DNA of 64,000 nt from NZQO01 sp964639255 (GCA_964639255.1 CAZXDP010000005.1:1-64000), one strand, 5' to 3'; counted from the first letter of the stretch, positions 22,068 through 30,889 are shown. Translations and numbers: made by a program. The notes: generated by a model not told the origin, from the letters alone.

Positions 22068-24905
22068 ATGGCCAGCCAAAAAAGACTTTTCCTCTTAGAT
22101 GCGTACGCTTTGATTTTCCGTGGGTATTACGCACTTATCAAGAATCCTAGAATAAACAGCAAGGGCCAAGACACCAGTGCCATTATGGGCTTTATGAACT
22201 CCCTATTTGATGTGATTCGCCGGGAGCGACCAGACCATTTAGCGGTTTGTTTCGACAAGGACGGCAGTGCCGAGCGCAGTGAACTTTTTGAAGATTACAA
22301 GGCCAACCGGGACGAAACTCCCGACGTGATACGGCAGTCCATCCCAATTATTCAAGAACTGTTGAAAGCCATGCACATACCATGCATAGAAATTTCCGGA
22401 ATGGAGGCCGACGATATCATTGGAACCTTGGCCAAACAAGCCGAGAAACAAAACTACCAAGTATTTATGGTCACCCCCGATAAGGACTTTGGGCAGCTCG
22501 TTTCAGAAAACATCTTCATGTACCGTCCAGCGCGTATGGGAAATGCTATCGAGATATGGGGCATCCCCGAGGTGCAAAAACGATTTGGGGTGGAGCGGCC
22601 AGAACAGGTAATAGATTATTTGGGGATGATGGGCGATGCCAGCGATAACATTCCCGGGCTTCCGGGAGTGGGCGACAAGACTGCCAAAAAGTTCATAGCC
22701 GAGTTTGGCTCTATGGAACAACTGCTCGAAAACACAGACAAACTAAAGGGCAAGATGAAAGAAAAGGTTCGGGAACACGCCGAGTTGGGCCTTTTGTCGA
22801 AAAAACTTGCCACCATCTACACCAATTGCGACGTCACCTTCGATGAGAAGGACTTCGAGCTCTCCCAGCCAGACGCCCAAAAGGTGCAGGAAATTTTTGA
22901 GGAGCTGGAATTTAGGCGCTTAAAGGACCAGTTCATGAAGTTGTTCTCAGGTGAGGCCGAAACGGAAAAAGCCACTCAAGTTTCGAATACCGAAACCGCC
23001 AAAAAAATAGCGAAGCCCGCGGGCTCTGGTCAATTTTCACTTTTTGGAGGTGATAGCGAAAATACCGCTTCGGTAGCAACCTACAGCTCCCGAAAATCGA
23101 TCAAGGATACCGAGCATTTCTACCAGACAGTACAACCTGGACTGGGTACCAAATTATTTCTGGACACCTTGCTGAAACAGAGCAGTGTCTGTTTCGATAC
23201 TGAAACCACAAGCCTAGACCCATTAGAGGCCGAATTAGTGGGTATAGCATTTTCTTGGGAGGCTGGAAAGGGTTTTTACGTACCTATTCCAGAAAACAGA
23301 GAAGCGGCCCACGAGATTTTAGATGGCTTAAAACCTTTTTTCCATAACGAGGCGATCGAAAAAATTGGCCAGAACTTAAAATACGATATCAAGGTGCTGG
23401 CCAACTATGGTATTGAAGTGAAAGGTAAGCTCTTCGATACCATGCTGGCCCACTATCTCATCAATCCCGATATGCGCCACAATATGGACGTATTGGCCGA
23501 AACCTATCTCAACTACACGCCGGTTTCCATTGAAACCTTGATTGGCAAAAAAGGAAAGGGGCAGAAAACCATGCGCGAAGTTCCGTTGGAGGAGCAAACC
23601 GAATATGCCGTAGAAGATGCAGATATTACCCTTCAGCTAAAGCACCATTTCGCCAAGGAACTGGGCGAGGCGAACACCAGAGAACTATTTGACGATATTG
23701 AAATTCCGCTGCTACGTGTGCTGGCGGCGATGGAATTGGAAGGCATTACCTTAGACACCAACTTTCTCAAATCGCTGTCGACACAATTGGACAAAGATAT
23801 TCTTCAACTGGAAAAAGATATCTTCAGGGAAGCAGGCGAAAGCTTCAATATCGCATCCCCTAAGCAGTTGGGAGATATCCTCTTCGGAAAGTTGAAGTTA
23901 ATAGACAAGCCGAAAAAAACAAAGACAGGTCAGTATTCTACAGCCGAAGATGTGCTTTCCTATTTGGCAAAAGACCACAAAATCATTCGCGATGTGCTGG
24001 AATACCGCGGACTTACCAAGCTAAAAAGCACCTACGTAGACGCCTTGCCCGAACAAGTGGCCCCTTCTACCGGCAGGGTGCATACAGACTACATGCAAAC
24101 GGTGGCCGCCACGGGAAGATTGAGCAGCAATAACCCCAACCTGCAGAACATCCCCATACGTACCGAGCGTGGCCGCGAGGTGCGAAAAGCATTTGTACCG
24201 CGCAATGAAGAGTTTGTGCTGCTTGCTGCCGACTACTCACAAATTGAACTGCGCATTATCGCCGCCCTAAGCGAAGAAGATACTATGATTGAAGCTTTTA
24301 ACAAAGGCGAGGACATTCACGCTAGCACCGCCTCGAAGGTTTTTAACGTACCAATCGACCAGGTGACCCGTGAGCAGCGAAGCAATGCCAAAACGGTTAA
24401 TTTTGGCATTATCTACGGTGTTTCCGCCTTTGGCCTTAGCAATCAGACCGATCTATCGCGCGCAGAGGCGAAAGATTTAATTGAGACCTATTACAGAACC
24501 TACCCCAAACTTCGCAATTACATTAGCGAGCAAATAGAGTTTGCGAGGGAAAACGGCTACGTGCAGACAGTATTGGGCCGCCGCCGTTACCTTAATGGAA
24601 TAAATGGCAGCAACGCCGTGGTTCGTGGCGCTGCCGAACGCAATGCCGTAAATGCCCCCATACAGGGCAGTGCAGCAGATATCATCAAGATTGCAATGAT
24701 CCGAATTTTTAGGAAACTTCAGGAAGGCAATTATAAAAGCAAAATGCTGCTACAGGTGCACGATGAATTAGTCTTCGACGCGCACAAGGAAGAATTGAAA
24801 CCGTTGAAAGCGATGGTAAAAAAGGAAATGGAAAATGCCTATACCTTACAGGTTCCTCTCGATGTCGAACTTGGCGTTGGCACCAACTGGTTGGAAGCGC
24901 ATTGA
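22068..24905 (+). CDS. polA: DNA polymerase I
   Basis: 945 residues from the ATG at 22068. A longer frame opens at a TTG at 21939, but those 43 residues are not polymerase-like and overlap the promoter element, whereas MASQKRLFLLDAYALIFRGYYAL is the typical start. Three domains are present. The 5' nuclease (about 1-290) has AVCFDKDG and GMEADDIIGTLA. The 3'-5' exonuclease (about 360-545) has SVCFDTETTSLD, supplying the metal-binding DxE, so proofreading appears intact. The family A polymerase has motif A LLAADYSQIELRI, motif B RSNAKTVNFGIIYG and motif C LQVHDELVFD. It fills gaps and removes RNA primers in replication and repair. No terminator is seen after it. Confidence 0.97.
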   Translation: MASQKRLFLLDAYALIFRGYYALIKNPRINSKGQDTSAIMGFMNSLFDVIRRERPDHLAVCFDKDGSAERSELFEDYKANRDETPDVIRQSIPIIQELLKAMHIPCIEISGMEADDIIGTLAKQAEKQNYQVFMVTPDKDFGQLVSENIFMYRPARMGNAIEIWGIPEVQKRFGVERPEQVIDYLGMMGDASDNIPGLPGVGDKTAKKFIAEFGSMEQLLENTDKLKGKMKEKVREHAELGLLSKKLATIYTNCDVTFDEKDFELSQPDAQKVQEIFEELEFRRLKDQFMKLFSGEAETEKATQVSNTETAKKIAKPAGSGQFSLFGGDSENTASVATYSSRKSIKDTEHFYQTVQPGLGTKLFLDTLLKQSSVCFDTETTSLDPLEAELVGIAFSWEAGKGFYVPIPENREAAHEILDGLKPFFHNEAIEKIGQNLKYDIKVLANYGIEVKGKLFDTMLAHYLINPDMRHNMDVLAETYLNYTPVSIETLIGKKGKGQKTMREVPLEEQTEYAVEDADITLQLKHHFAKELGEANTRELFDDIEIPLLRVLAAMELEGITLDTNFLKSLSTQLDKDILQLEKDIFREAGESFNIASPKQLGDILFGKLKLIDKPKKTKTGQYSTAEDVLSYLAKDHKIIRDVLEYRGLTKLKSTYVDALPEQVAPSTGRVHTDYMQTVAATGRLSSNNPNLQNIPIRTERGREVRKAFVPRNEEFVLLAADYSQIELRIIAALSEEDTMIEAFNKGEDIHASTASKVFNVPIDQVTREQRSNAKTVNFGIIYGVSAFGLSNQTDLSRAEAKDLIETYYRTYPKLRNYISEQIEFARENGYVQTVLGRRRYLNGINGSNAVVRGAAERNAVNAPIQGSAADIIKIAMIRIFRKLQEGNYKSKMLLQVHDELVFDAHKEELKPLKAMVKKEMENAYTLQVPLDVELGVGTNWLEAH

Positions 24906-25081
24906 TTGAACGTGATTAAACCTTCACCTAGAAAATATAAGTTCTACATCAAGGAAATTAGGCTCGTTAAGTTTAGGGAACAACCATATCCCTCCACAGT
25001 GTAATGTCAGCCCATTTTGAAGAATCTGTTTTAAGCGAGAGGTTCCTATAGCTACAAACTGAAAAATTAAAATCCCACCTC

Positions 25082-25111
25082 TTGTTTTTCAAATAAATAA
25101 TAGTACATTTG
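25082..25111 (+). promoter_or_regulatory. Complete Bacteroidota-type promoter for rplM-rpsI
   Basis: TTG (25082-25084), a 19-nt AT-rich spacer and TACATTTG (25104-25111) fit TTG-N19-TAnnTTTG exactly. The leader of about 70 nt to the rplM start holds a small hairpin (GGG...CCC, around 25152-25167) that could be an r-protein leader. The rest of 24906-25081 shows nothing recognisable. Confidence 0.85.
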
Positions 25112-25186
25112 CACCCCGATTTATCCAAAAGAAGGAAGTTTAATAACTGAAGGGTAGGTGAATGCCCGACAGCAAAATCATTACAA

Positions 25187-25642
25187 GTGGACACACTAAG
25201 TTATAAAACAGTTTCAGCCAACAAGGCAACCGTAAACAAAGAATGGTTGCACGTAGATGCTGAAGGACAAACCCTGGGTAGACTCGCTAGCAATGTAGCT
25301 GTATTGCTACGCGGCAAGCATAAGCCAAGCTACACCCCTCACGTAGATTGTGGAGACAATGTAGTTGTAACCAACGCGTCTAAGATAAACTTGACGGGCA
25401 CCAAATGGAACGATAAGGAGTACATTCGCCACACAGGCTATCCTGGTGGACAGCGTAGCCTTACCGCTCAAGAGCTTTATGCCAAAGATCCTGCGAGGCT
25501 TATCGAGAAAGCCGTAAAGGGAATGCTTCCAAAAAATAAATTGGGCTCGGCGCTTTTCCGCAACCTAAAGGTATATGCCGGTAACGAGCACGACCAAGAA
25601 GCACAAAAACCGAAAACCATTAACATTAACGAAATCAAGTAA
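25187..25642 (+). CDS. rplM: 50S ribosomal protein L13 (uL13)
   Basis: 151 residues, starting at GTG (25187). An early assembly protein of the large subunit. Signature stretches are WLHVDAEGQTLGRLAS, LLRGKHKPSYTPHVDCGD and HTGYPGG; the C-terminal part MLPKNKLGSALFRNLKVY is canonical. The stop overlaps the rpsI ATG by one base (TAATG), the standard coupled L13-S9 pair. Confidence 0.98.
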   Translation: MDTLSYKTVSANKATVNKEWLHVDAEGQTLGRLASNVAVLLRGKHKPSYTPHVDCGDNVVVTNASKINLTGTKWNDKEYIRHTGYPGGQRSLTAQELYAKDPARLIEKAVKGMLPKNKLGSALFRNLKVYAGNEHDQEAQKPKTININEIK

Positions 25643-26028
25643 TGGACGTTATTCACAAAATAGGAAGAAGAAAAACAGCTGTGGCGCGTGTGTATGTTTC
25701 TGAAGGACAAGGGAACATCACCATCAACAAACGCGACCTAAACAACTACTTCACCACAGGAACGTTACAGTATAAGGTAAAGCAGCCCTTGACCTTGACC
25801 GAAAACGAAAACAACTTCGATATTAGCGTTAATGTATTCGGTGGTGGTATTACAGGACAGGCAGAAGCCGTTCGCTTGGCCATTTCTCGCGCTATGTGCG
25901 AGCTAAATGACGAAAACAGGGGCATCTTGAAACCAGAGGGACTGCTTACCAGAGATCCTCGTATGGTAGAGCGCAAGAAATTCGGACAGAAGAAAGCGCG
26001 CAAGAAATTCCAGTTCTCTAAGCGTTAA
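25642..26028 (+). CDS. rpsI: 30S ribosomal protein S9 (uS9)
   Basis: 128 residues. A small subunit protein whose C-terminal tail reaches the P-site tRNA. Start MDVIHKIGRRKTAVARVY, central GGGITGQAEAVRLAISRA-like stretch (core GGGITGQAEA) and the basic end KKARKKFQFSKR with the invariant terminal KR. Coupled to rplM. Confidence 0.98.
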   Translation: MDVIHKIGRRKTAVARVYVSEGQGNITINKRDLNNYFTTGTLQYKVKQPLTLTENENNFDISVNVFGGGITGQAEAVRLAISRAMCELNDENRGILKPEGLLTRDPRMVERKKFGQKKARKKFQFSKR

Positions 26029-26040
26029 CAAAAAAATTAT

Positions 26041-26078
26041 TTGGATTGGGCATTTCAATGTGGAATGCCCAATTCCAA
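26041..26078 (+). terminator. Strong hairpin after rpsI, possible weak terminator
   Basis: TTGG-ATTGGGCATT (26041-26054) pairs with AATGCCCAAT-TCCAA (26064-26078) with one mismatch. No T run follows, so it may act as a processing or partial stop signal between rpsI and rpsB. Confidence 0.45.
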
Positions 26079-26103
26079 GTATAAGTTCATATTTTATTTA
26101 ACA

Positions 26104-26178
26104 AGCTGTTAGCCTTTCCCCGCCAGGGAACGGCAGTAGTTTAGCATCTAAACCAGGTCCGTACGCGGAAAGGTTGCT
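26104..26178 (+). promoter_or_regulatory. Candidate structured r-protein leader of rpsB
   Basis: A closing helix AGCCTTTCC (26111-26119) with GGAAAGGTT (26167-26175), extended by AGC/GCT across a TGTT bulge, encloses at least two hairpins: GCC...GGC around 26122-26134 and GTTTAG-CAT-CTAAAC (26139-26153). The rpsB ATG lies 34 nt after it. The position and multibranch shape fit an autoregulatory S2 leader; I cannot confirm membership of a known Rfam family. Confidence 0.55.
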
Positions 26179-26211
26179 ATCTATTTTTACAGAACGTAAA
26201 CTATCACAAAA

Positions 26212-27108
26212 ATGGCAGACAACAAACAGGTCAAGGAACTCCTTGACGCAGGTGTACATTTTGGTCACCTAACCCGCAAATGGAACCCGAACATGGCCCC
26301 ATACATCTATATGGAGCGCAACGGTATCCACATTCTCAACCTTTACAAAACCGCAGCCAAACTTGAGGAAGCTAACGAAGCCCTTAAGAAAATTGCTGCG
26401 AGCGGCCGCAAGGTTCTCTTTGTAGCTACCAAGAAACAAGCTAAGGACATCGTAGCCGAAAAGGCAAAGAACGCCAATATGCCCTACATTACCGAGCGTT
26501 GGCCCGGTGGTATGTTGACCAACTTTGTTACCATTAGAAAAGCCGTTAAGAAAATGGCTTCTATCGATCGTATGAAGCAGGACGGCACCTTCAACACCCT
26601 TTCAAAAAAGGAGCGCTTGCAGGTAGATCGCCTTCGTGCCAAGTTGGAAAAAAACCTTGGTTCCATTAGCGATATGAGCCGCCTTCCCGGTGCCTTGTTC
26701 ATCGTAGATACCACTCGTGAGCACATTGCGGTGAAGGAAGCACAAAAATTGAACATCCCTATCTTCGCGATGGTAGATACCAATAGCGACCCACGGGAAA
26801 TCGACTTCGTAATCCCTTCCAACGATGATGCGTCTAAGTCTATCGACAAGATCATGTCTTCAGTAACCGACGCCATTATACAAGGGCTTTCTGAAAGAAA
26901 ATCGGGTAAGGACATCGATGAAGAAGACGATGACGACCAACCAAGAAAGGAAAAGCGCACCAAAAAGGTGAAAAAAGCAGCCGATCTTGAGCACACTGCC
27001 CCTTCAGAAGATGAGCAGGACCAAGAGGCCATGAAGGAAGCTAAAAAGCCTGTGCGCCTTGAGTCTAAGAAGGAGACCTTGAACAAGGCTACTTCAGAAG
27101 AAGAATAA
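26212..27108 (+). CDS. rpsB: 30S ribosomal protein S2 (uS2)
   Basis: 298 residues. The core (1-230) is typical: LLDAGVHFGHLTRKWNP, RWPGGMLTNF and PIFAMVDTNSDP. The last 60 or so residues form a charged tail rich in Asp/Glu and Lys (EEDDDDQPRKEKRTKK onward) that is absent in E. coli S2 (241). The tail may be disordered. Followed by tsf as in most bacteria, but with a terminator-like hairpin in between. Confidence 0.97.
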   Translation: MADNKQVKELLDAGVHFGHLTRKWNPNMAPYIYMERNGIHILNLYKTAAKLEEANEALKKIAASGRKVLFVATKKQAKDIVAEKAKNANMPYITERWPGGMLTNFVTIRKAVKKMASIDRMKQDGTFNTLSKKERLQVDRLRAKLEKNLGSISDMSRLPGALFIVDTTREHIAVKEAQKLNIPIFAMVDTNSDPREIDFVIPSNDDASKSIDKIMSSVTDAIIQGLSERKSGKDIDEEDDDDQPRKEKRTKKVKKAADLEHTAPSEDEQDQEAMKEAKKPVRLESKKETLNKATSEEE

Positions 27109-27131
27109 GAGACCGCTATACTTGAATAAGC

Positions 27132-27178
27132 AAAAGTCGTTTGGTTGATTTCTTCTGAAATAAATTAGACGACTTTTT
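27132..27178 (+). terminator. Terminator-like hairpin between rpsB and tsf
   Basis: AAAAGTCGT (27132-27140) pairs with ACGACTTTT (27169-27177) across a 28-nt loop and ends in a T run. It could partly stop transcription after rpsB and set the ratio of S2 to EF-Ts. Confidence 0.6.
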
Positions 27179-27211
27179 CACACAATACAAACTTTAAAAA
27201 TCCATAGAGAG

Positions 27212-28036
27212 ATGGCAAAAATAACAGCCGCAGAAGTTAACCAATTACGTAAAACAACCGGCGCCGGTATGATGGACTGCAAGAAAGCCCTCGTAGAGGC
27301 CGATGGCGATTTCGATAAGGCCATCGAGATTCTTCGCAAGAAAGGACAGAAAATCGCCGCCAAGAGAGCCGACCGCGAATCGAGCGAAGGCGCTGTTATC
27401 GCAAAAGTGAACGATGTCGCAGACAAAGGCATTATCGTTTCGCTGAACTGCGAAACCGACTTCGTAGCCAAGAACGACGATTTCGTACAATTGGCGCACG
27501 ACCTGGCCGAAATTGCACTGAACACTAGCTCGAAAGACGAATTTTTGAACTCAGATTACAAAGGAATGACCGTTCAGGAAAAATTGACCGAGCAAACCGG
27601 TGTAATTGGCGAGAAGATTGAAATAGGTGCTTACGAAACCCTAACCGCACCTTTTGTAGGTTCGTACATCCACGCTGGAAACAAGATTGCCGTTCTTACC
27701 GGACTTTCAAAAAATGTTGACGGTGCCGAAGAGGTGGCTAAAGATGTTGCCATGCAAGCGGCCGCGATGAACCCCGTAGCCTTGAACGAAGAGGAGGTAG
27801 ATCAATCTACTATCGACAAGGAAATTGAAATTGCAAAAGACCAGTTGCGCCAAGAAGGCAAGCCAGAAGATATGCTGGACAATATTGCCCAAGGCAAGAT
27901 AAAGCGTTTCTTTAAAGACAATACCTTGGTAAACCAAGATTTTATAAAAGACAACAAGCAGAGTGTTAGCCAATACGTACAAACCCTTGGTAAAGACGTA
28001 TCGGTAGTGGGCTTTAAGCGTGTTGCGCTAGGGTAA
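27212..28036 (+). CDS. tsf: Elongation factor Ts
   Basis: 274 residues, normal. Nucleotide exchange factor for EF-Tu. The N-terminal UBA-like module reads VNQLRKTTGAGMMDCKKAL. The signature CETDFVAKN, which inserts near the EF-Tu nucleotide site, is intact at about 77-85, followed by IGEKIEIGAYE in the core. Followed by a strong terminator, so the unit ends here. Confidence 0.97.
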   Translation: MAKITAAEVNQLRKTTGAGMMDCKKALVEADGDFDKAIEILRKKGQKIAAKRADRESSEGAVIAKVNDVADKGIIVSLNCETDFVAKNDDFVQLAHDLAEIALNTSSKDEFLNSDYKGMTVQEKLTEQTGVIGEKIEIGAYETLTAPFVGSYIHAGNKIAVLTGLSKNVDGAEEVAKDVAMQAAAMNPVALNEEEVDQSTIDKEIEIAKDQLRQEGKPEDMLDNIAQGKIKRFFKDNTLVNQDFIKDNKQSVSQYVQTLGKDVSVVGFKRVALG

Positions 28037-28061
28037 TCTATCTATTTTAGAAGCAAGATGT

Positions 28062-28095
28062 AAAATCCGTTGCCTAATTGGGCAACGGATTTTTT
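28062..28095 (+). terminator. Intrinsic terminator after tsf
   Basis: AAAATCCGTTGCC (28062-28074) pairs with GGCAACGGATTTT (28081-28093), loop of 6, followed by more Ts. Confidence 0.9.
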
Positions 28096-28122
28096 ATTGT
28101 ACCACGGTCTTTAATTTTTCTT

Positions 28123-28130
28123 TATTTTTG
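28123..28130 (+). promoter_or_regulatory. Bacteroidota-type -7 element for pyrH-frr
   Basis: TATTTTTG matches TAnnTTTG. A TTG occurs at 28097-28099 but the 23-nt spacer is longer than usual. pyrH starts 19 nt downstream. Confidence 0.5.
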
Positions 28131-28148
28131 CGCCAGTAAAACAGCACT

Positions 28149-28856
28149 ATGCACTACAAGAGAATTCTTTTGAAACTATCGGGCGAGGCCCTTATGGGGA
28201 AGCGCCAATATGGAATTGACCCCGAACGGCTTGGGGAATATGCCGAGGAAATCAAAAAAATTACCGAAAAGGGTGTAGAGGTAGCCATTGTTATAGGTGG
28301 TGGCAACATTTTTAGGGGCGTGGCCGGTGCCAGTCGCGGTATGGACCGCGTGCAGGCCGACAACATGGGTATGCTAGCCACCGTGATCAACGGTCTGGCC
28401 CTGCAGAGTGCCCTCGAGGCAGAAGGGGTACCCACCCGTTTGCAAAGTGCGGTAAAAATTAATGAGGTAGCCGAACCCTTTATCCGCAGAAAGGCCATAC
28501 GCCATCTTGAGAAAGGTCGCGTGGTTATTTTTGGCGGCGGTACGGGCAACCCGTATTTCACCACCGATAGTGCCGCGGTACTTCGTGCTATAGAAATTGG
28601 CGCCGATGTGATTTTGAAAGGAACCCGAGTGGACGGTATTTACACCAGCGATCCAGAAAAAGATAAGGCTGCTACCAAGTTCGATTTTATTACTTTTGAA
28701 GATGTGCTGAAACGGGGCCTCAAGGTAATGGACACCACAGCCTTTACCCTTAGCCAGGAAAACGAACTGCCCATTATTGTTTTCGATATGAATACCGAAG
28801 GCAATTTGCTCAAGGTAGTCGCCGGCGAAAAGGTAGGCACCAAGGTCAATCTTTAA
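28149..28856 (+). CDS. pyrH: UMP kinase
   Basis: 235 residues, normal length. Phosphorylates UMP to UDP with ATP. The hexameric amino-acid-kinase-family fold shows RILLKLSGEAL, IVIGGGNIFRG, the MGMLATVINGLAL helix, FGGGTGNPYFTTDSAA and DVILKGTRVDGIY. Followed by frr after 44 nt, a widely conserved pair. Confidence 0.97.
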   Translation: MHYKRILLKLSGEALMGKRQYGIDPERLGEYAEEIKKITEKGVEVAIVIGGGNIFRGVAGASRGMDRVQADNMGMLATVINGLALQSALEAEGVPTRLQSAVKINEVAEPFIRRKAIRHLEKGRVVIFGGGTGNPYFTTDSAAVLRAIEIGADVILKGTRVDGIYTSDPEKDKAATKFDFITFEDVLKRGLKVMDTTAFTLSQENELPIIVFDMNTEGNLLKVVAGEKVGTKVNL

Positions 28857-28900
28857 AACCGAAGTCAACACGATTCGAATCTATTTTTAATGCGTATACT

Positions 28901-29455
28901 ATGGAAGAAGAAATTCAACTTATAATCGATAGCACCCGTGAGGCCATGGACAATGCCCTAAAGCACTTGGATAAGGAACTTGCGAATATTCGTGCCGGGA
29001 AGGCATCGCCCGCCATGCTCAACAGCGTAAAGGTGAACTACTACGGTACGCCCACGCCCCTTAACCAAGTAGCCAATGTGAATACGCCCGATGGGATGAC
29101 CATTTCCATCCAACCTTGGGAAAAATCGTTGATTCCCGAGATTGAAAAGGGAATTCAGATTGCCAACCTTGGCTTCAACCCCATGAACAATGGCGAAAGC
29201 GTTATCATAAACGTGCCACCTTTGACCGAAGAACGTCGTCGCGACCTGGCGAAACAGGCCAAGGCCGAAGCCGAGGAAGCCAAAATAGGAGTTCGGAACG
29301 ACCGTAAAAATGCCATGAACGATATAAAGAAACTGGACATTTCCGAAGATATGAAGAAGAACCTCGAGATAGACGTTCAGGAAATGACCGATGCCCATAT
29401 CGATAAGATCGATGCGATGTTTGAAAAGAAAGAAGCAGAGATTATGAAGGTATAA
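28901..29455 (+). CDS. frr: Ribosome recycling factor
   Basis: 184 residues. Splits post-termination ribosomes with EF-G. Visible: ELANIRAGKASPAML, VNYYGTPTPLNQVA, LTEERRRDLAKQAK and the long coiled C-terminal helices. Followed by a terminator at 29484. Confidence 0.97.
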   Translation: MEEEIQLIIDSTREAMDNALKHLDKELANIRAGKASPAMLNSVKVNYYGTPTPLNQVANVNTPDGMTISIQPWEKSLIPEIEKGIQIANLGFNPMNNGESVIINVPPLTEERRRDLAKQAKAEAEEAKIGVRNDRKNAMNDIKKLDISEDMKKNLEIDVQEMTDAHIDKIDAMFEKKEAEIMKV

Positions 29456-29483
29456 CGGCGCGTTTCGTTAAACATATTACAAC

Positions 29484-29510
29484 AAAGCGGCTTTACTGCC
29501 GCTTTCTTTA
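29484..29510 (+). terminator. Intrinsic terminator after frr
   Basis: AAAGCGGC (29484-29491) pairs with GCCGCTTT (29498-29505), loop of 6, followed by CTTTA. The T run is short. A TACTTTTG promoter element for the next gene sits directly after it at 29511-29518. Confidence 0.65.
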
Positions 29511-29518
29511 TACTTTTG
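29511..29518 (+). promoter_or_regulatory. Bacteroidota-type -7 element for the DUF5686-like gene
   Basis: TACTTTTG fits TAnnTTTG and lies 27 nt upstream of the ATG at 29545. No TTG box. Confidence 0.4.
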
Positions 29519-29544
29519 GGCGAACAGAAAAGTACCACTTCTAT

Positions 29545-30810
29545 ATGCGCAACCTTTGGCCCTTGTTACTGCTGCTGGCTACTCTACCCACCCTTGCGCA
29601 AGAACCGGCCATACAGACCGAGCAGGACACCACCGCCACAAGGAACGAAAAAAAGGAAAGCCCCTTCAACACAGGATTTTATCCCCTCGGGTTCTTCGAT
29701 GTAGACCTGCGCTACTTTATCAAGTACAACAACTACGAGGGCATACGGTTGGGGTTTGGCGGCGTTACCAACGACAGGCTGTTTGAGCGCTATAAACTGG
29801 GCGGTTACGTAGCCCGAGGGTTCAAGGACCGCGATATAAAGTTTAGCTTGGGAGGGAGTGTACGGCTTAACCCTGAGACCAAAACATGGCTTAACCTATA
29901 TTATGTAGATGACATTAGGGAAATTGGTACTTTCGAGTACCTAACGAGTGCGAGGATCTATTCGGTTTTTGAGCCCCGCTTGGTGAACGTTACCCAATTC
30001 TACAAGCACCGAACTTGGCAAACCAGCCTACAGCATGAGTTTTCGCCCAAAGTACTTTCTGAAGTACGCCTATCAAGAAGTCGTATTGAGCAGATTGAGG
30101 ATTATTTCTACATACAGGATGGTGTTGCCTACCAAGATTACGAAACGGCGGAGGTAACCGCCTCGGTACGCATTAGTCCGAAAACAAATTTCTTCACCAC
30201 CAAAGACGGCAGGGTAGAATATTTTGACGGCTTTCCAAAGATTAGCGCCGAAATAACGCAAGGCATCCAAGGGATTGCCAAAAGCGATTTCAACTATACC
30301 AAATTTGGGCTAAAACTGGACTATTACATTAAGCGAACCGACCTCTCCTCCACCAATTTCGTACTGGAGGGGATGTACGCCTTGGGCGATGTGCCGCTTA
30401 CCCACTTATACCACGCCTACCCCAACGCGCCCACCAAAGATGAGATATTACAGCGCTTCTCGGTGGCGGGCAGGCGCAGTTTTGAGACCATGTACTTTGG
30501 CGAATTCTTTTCAGACAAATTGGCAACCTTACAGGTAAAGCACAGCCTGCGCAGGTTCGAGATTTCAGAACGGTTTCGGCCAGAGCTGGTGCTCATAACG
30601 CGTCACGCCATAGGCAATATGGACGCTATCGAGGACCACGTGGGCATTCCCTTTAACACCCTCGAGGAAATTTATAATGAGAGCGGCTTAGAGCTCAACA
30701 AGCTATTGTTTGGCTTTGGGCTTAGCTTTGCCTACCGCTACGGGTTTTACAACCTGCCCGACTTTGAAGACAACATCTCCTTTAAGTTTACTTTTTACCT
30801 AAAGTTGTAG
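29545..30810 (+). CDS. DUF5686-like outer-membrane beta-barrel protein, short form
   Basis: 421 residues. A signal peptide ends near TLAQ, a short polar linker follows, and then alternating amphipathic strands with many Tyr, Phe and Arg, ending FKFTFYLKL, so the chain closes on an aromatic/hydrophobic strand as outer-membrane barrels do. The stretch NNYEGIRLGFGGVTND near 68 resembles the start of the DUF5686 barrel. Full-length members are about 800 residues with an N-terminal carboxypeptidase-regulatory-like (plug/beta-sandwich) domain, and that part is missing here. The protein may be a natural short barrel or a truncated relative. Family assignment is from recall. Placed between frr and an RND-type exporter, each with its own promoter element. 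Confidence 0.65.
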   Translation: MRNLWPLLLLLATLPTLAQEPAIQTEQDTTATRNEKKESPFNTGFYPLGFFDVDLRYFIKYNNYEGIRLGFGGVTNDRLFERYKLGGYVARGFKDRDIKFSLGGSVRLNPETKTWLNLYYVDDIREIGTFEYLTSARIYSVFEPRLVNVTQFYKHRTWQTSLQHEFSPKVLSEVRLSRSRIEQIEDYFYIQDGVAYQDYETAEVTASVRISPKTNFFTTKDGRVEYFDGFPKISAEITQGIQGIAKSDFNYTKFGLKLDYYIKRTDLSSTNFVLEGMYALGDVPLTHLYHAYPNAPTKDEILQRFSVAGRRSFETMYFGEFFSDKLATLQVKHSLRRFEISERFRPELVLITRHAIGNMDAIEDHVGIPFNTLEEIYNESGLELNKLLFGFGLSFAYRYGFYNLPDFEDNISFKFTFYLKL

Positions 30811-30859
30811 GCTACCATAAATTATTCGCTAAAAATCGGGCAGCGCACTAGGATATCCG

Positions 30860-30867
30860 TACCTTTG
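30860..30867 (+). promoter_or_regulatory. Bacteroidota-type -7 element for the MMPL/RND gene
   Basis: TACCTTTG fits TAnnTTTG, 23 nt before the TTG start codon at 30890. Confidence 0.45.
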
Positions 30868-30889
30868 CGCCAGCAAAAAAGAAGGTGTT

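Noticed and set aside
24973..25194. Minus-strand frame of 73 codons over the rplM promoter
   Set aside because: Covers a consensus promoter and the r-protein leader; no homology recognised.
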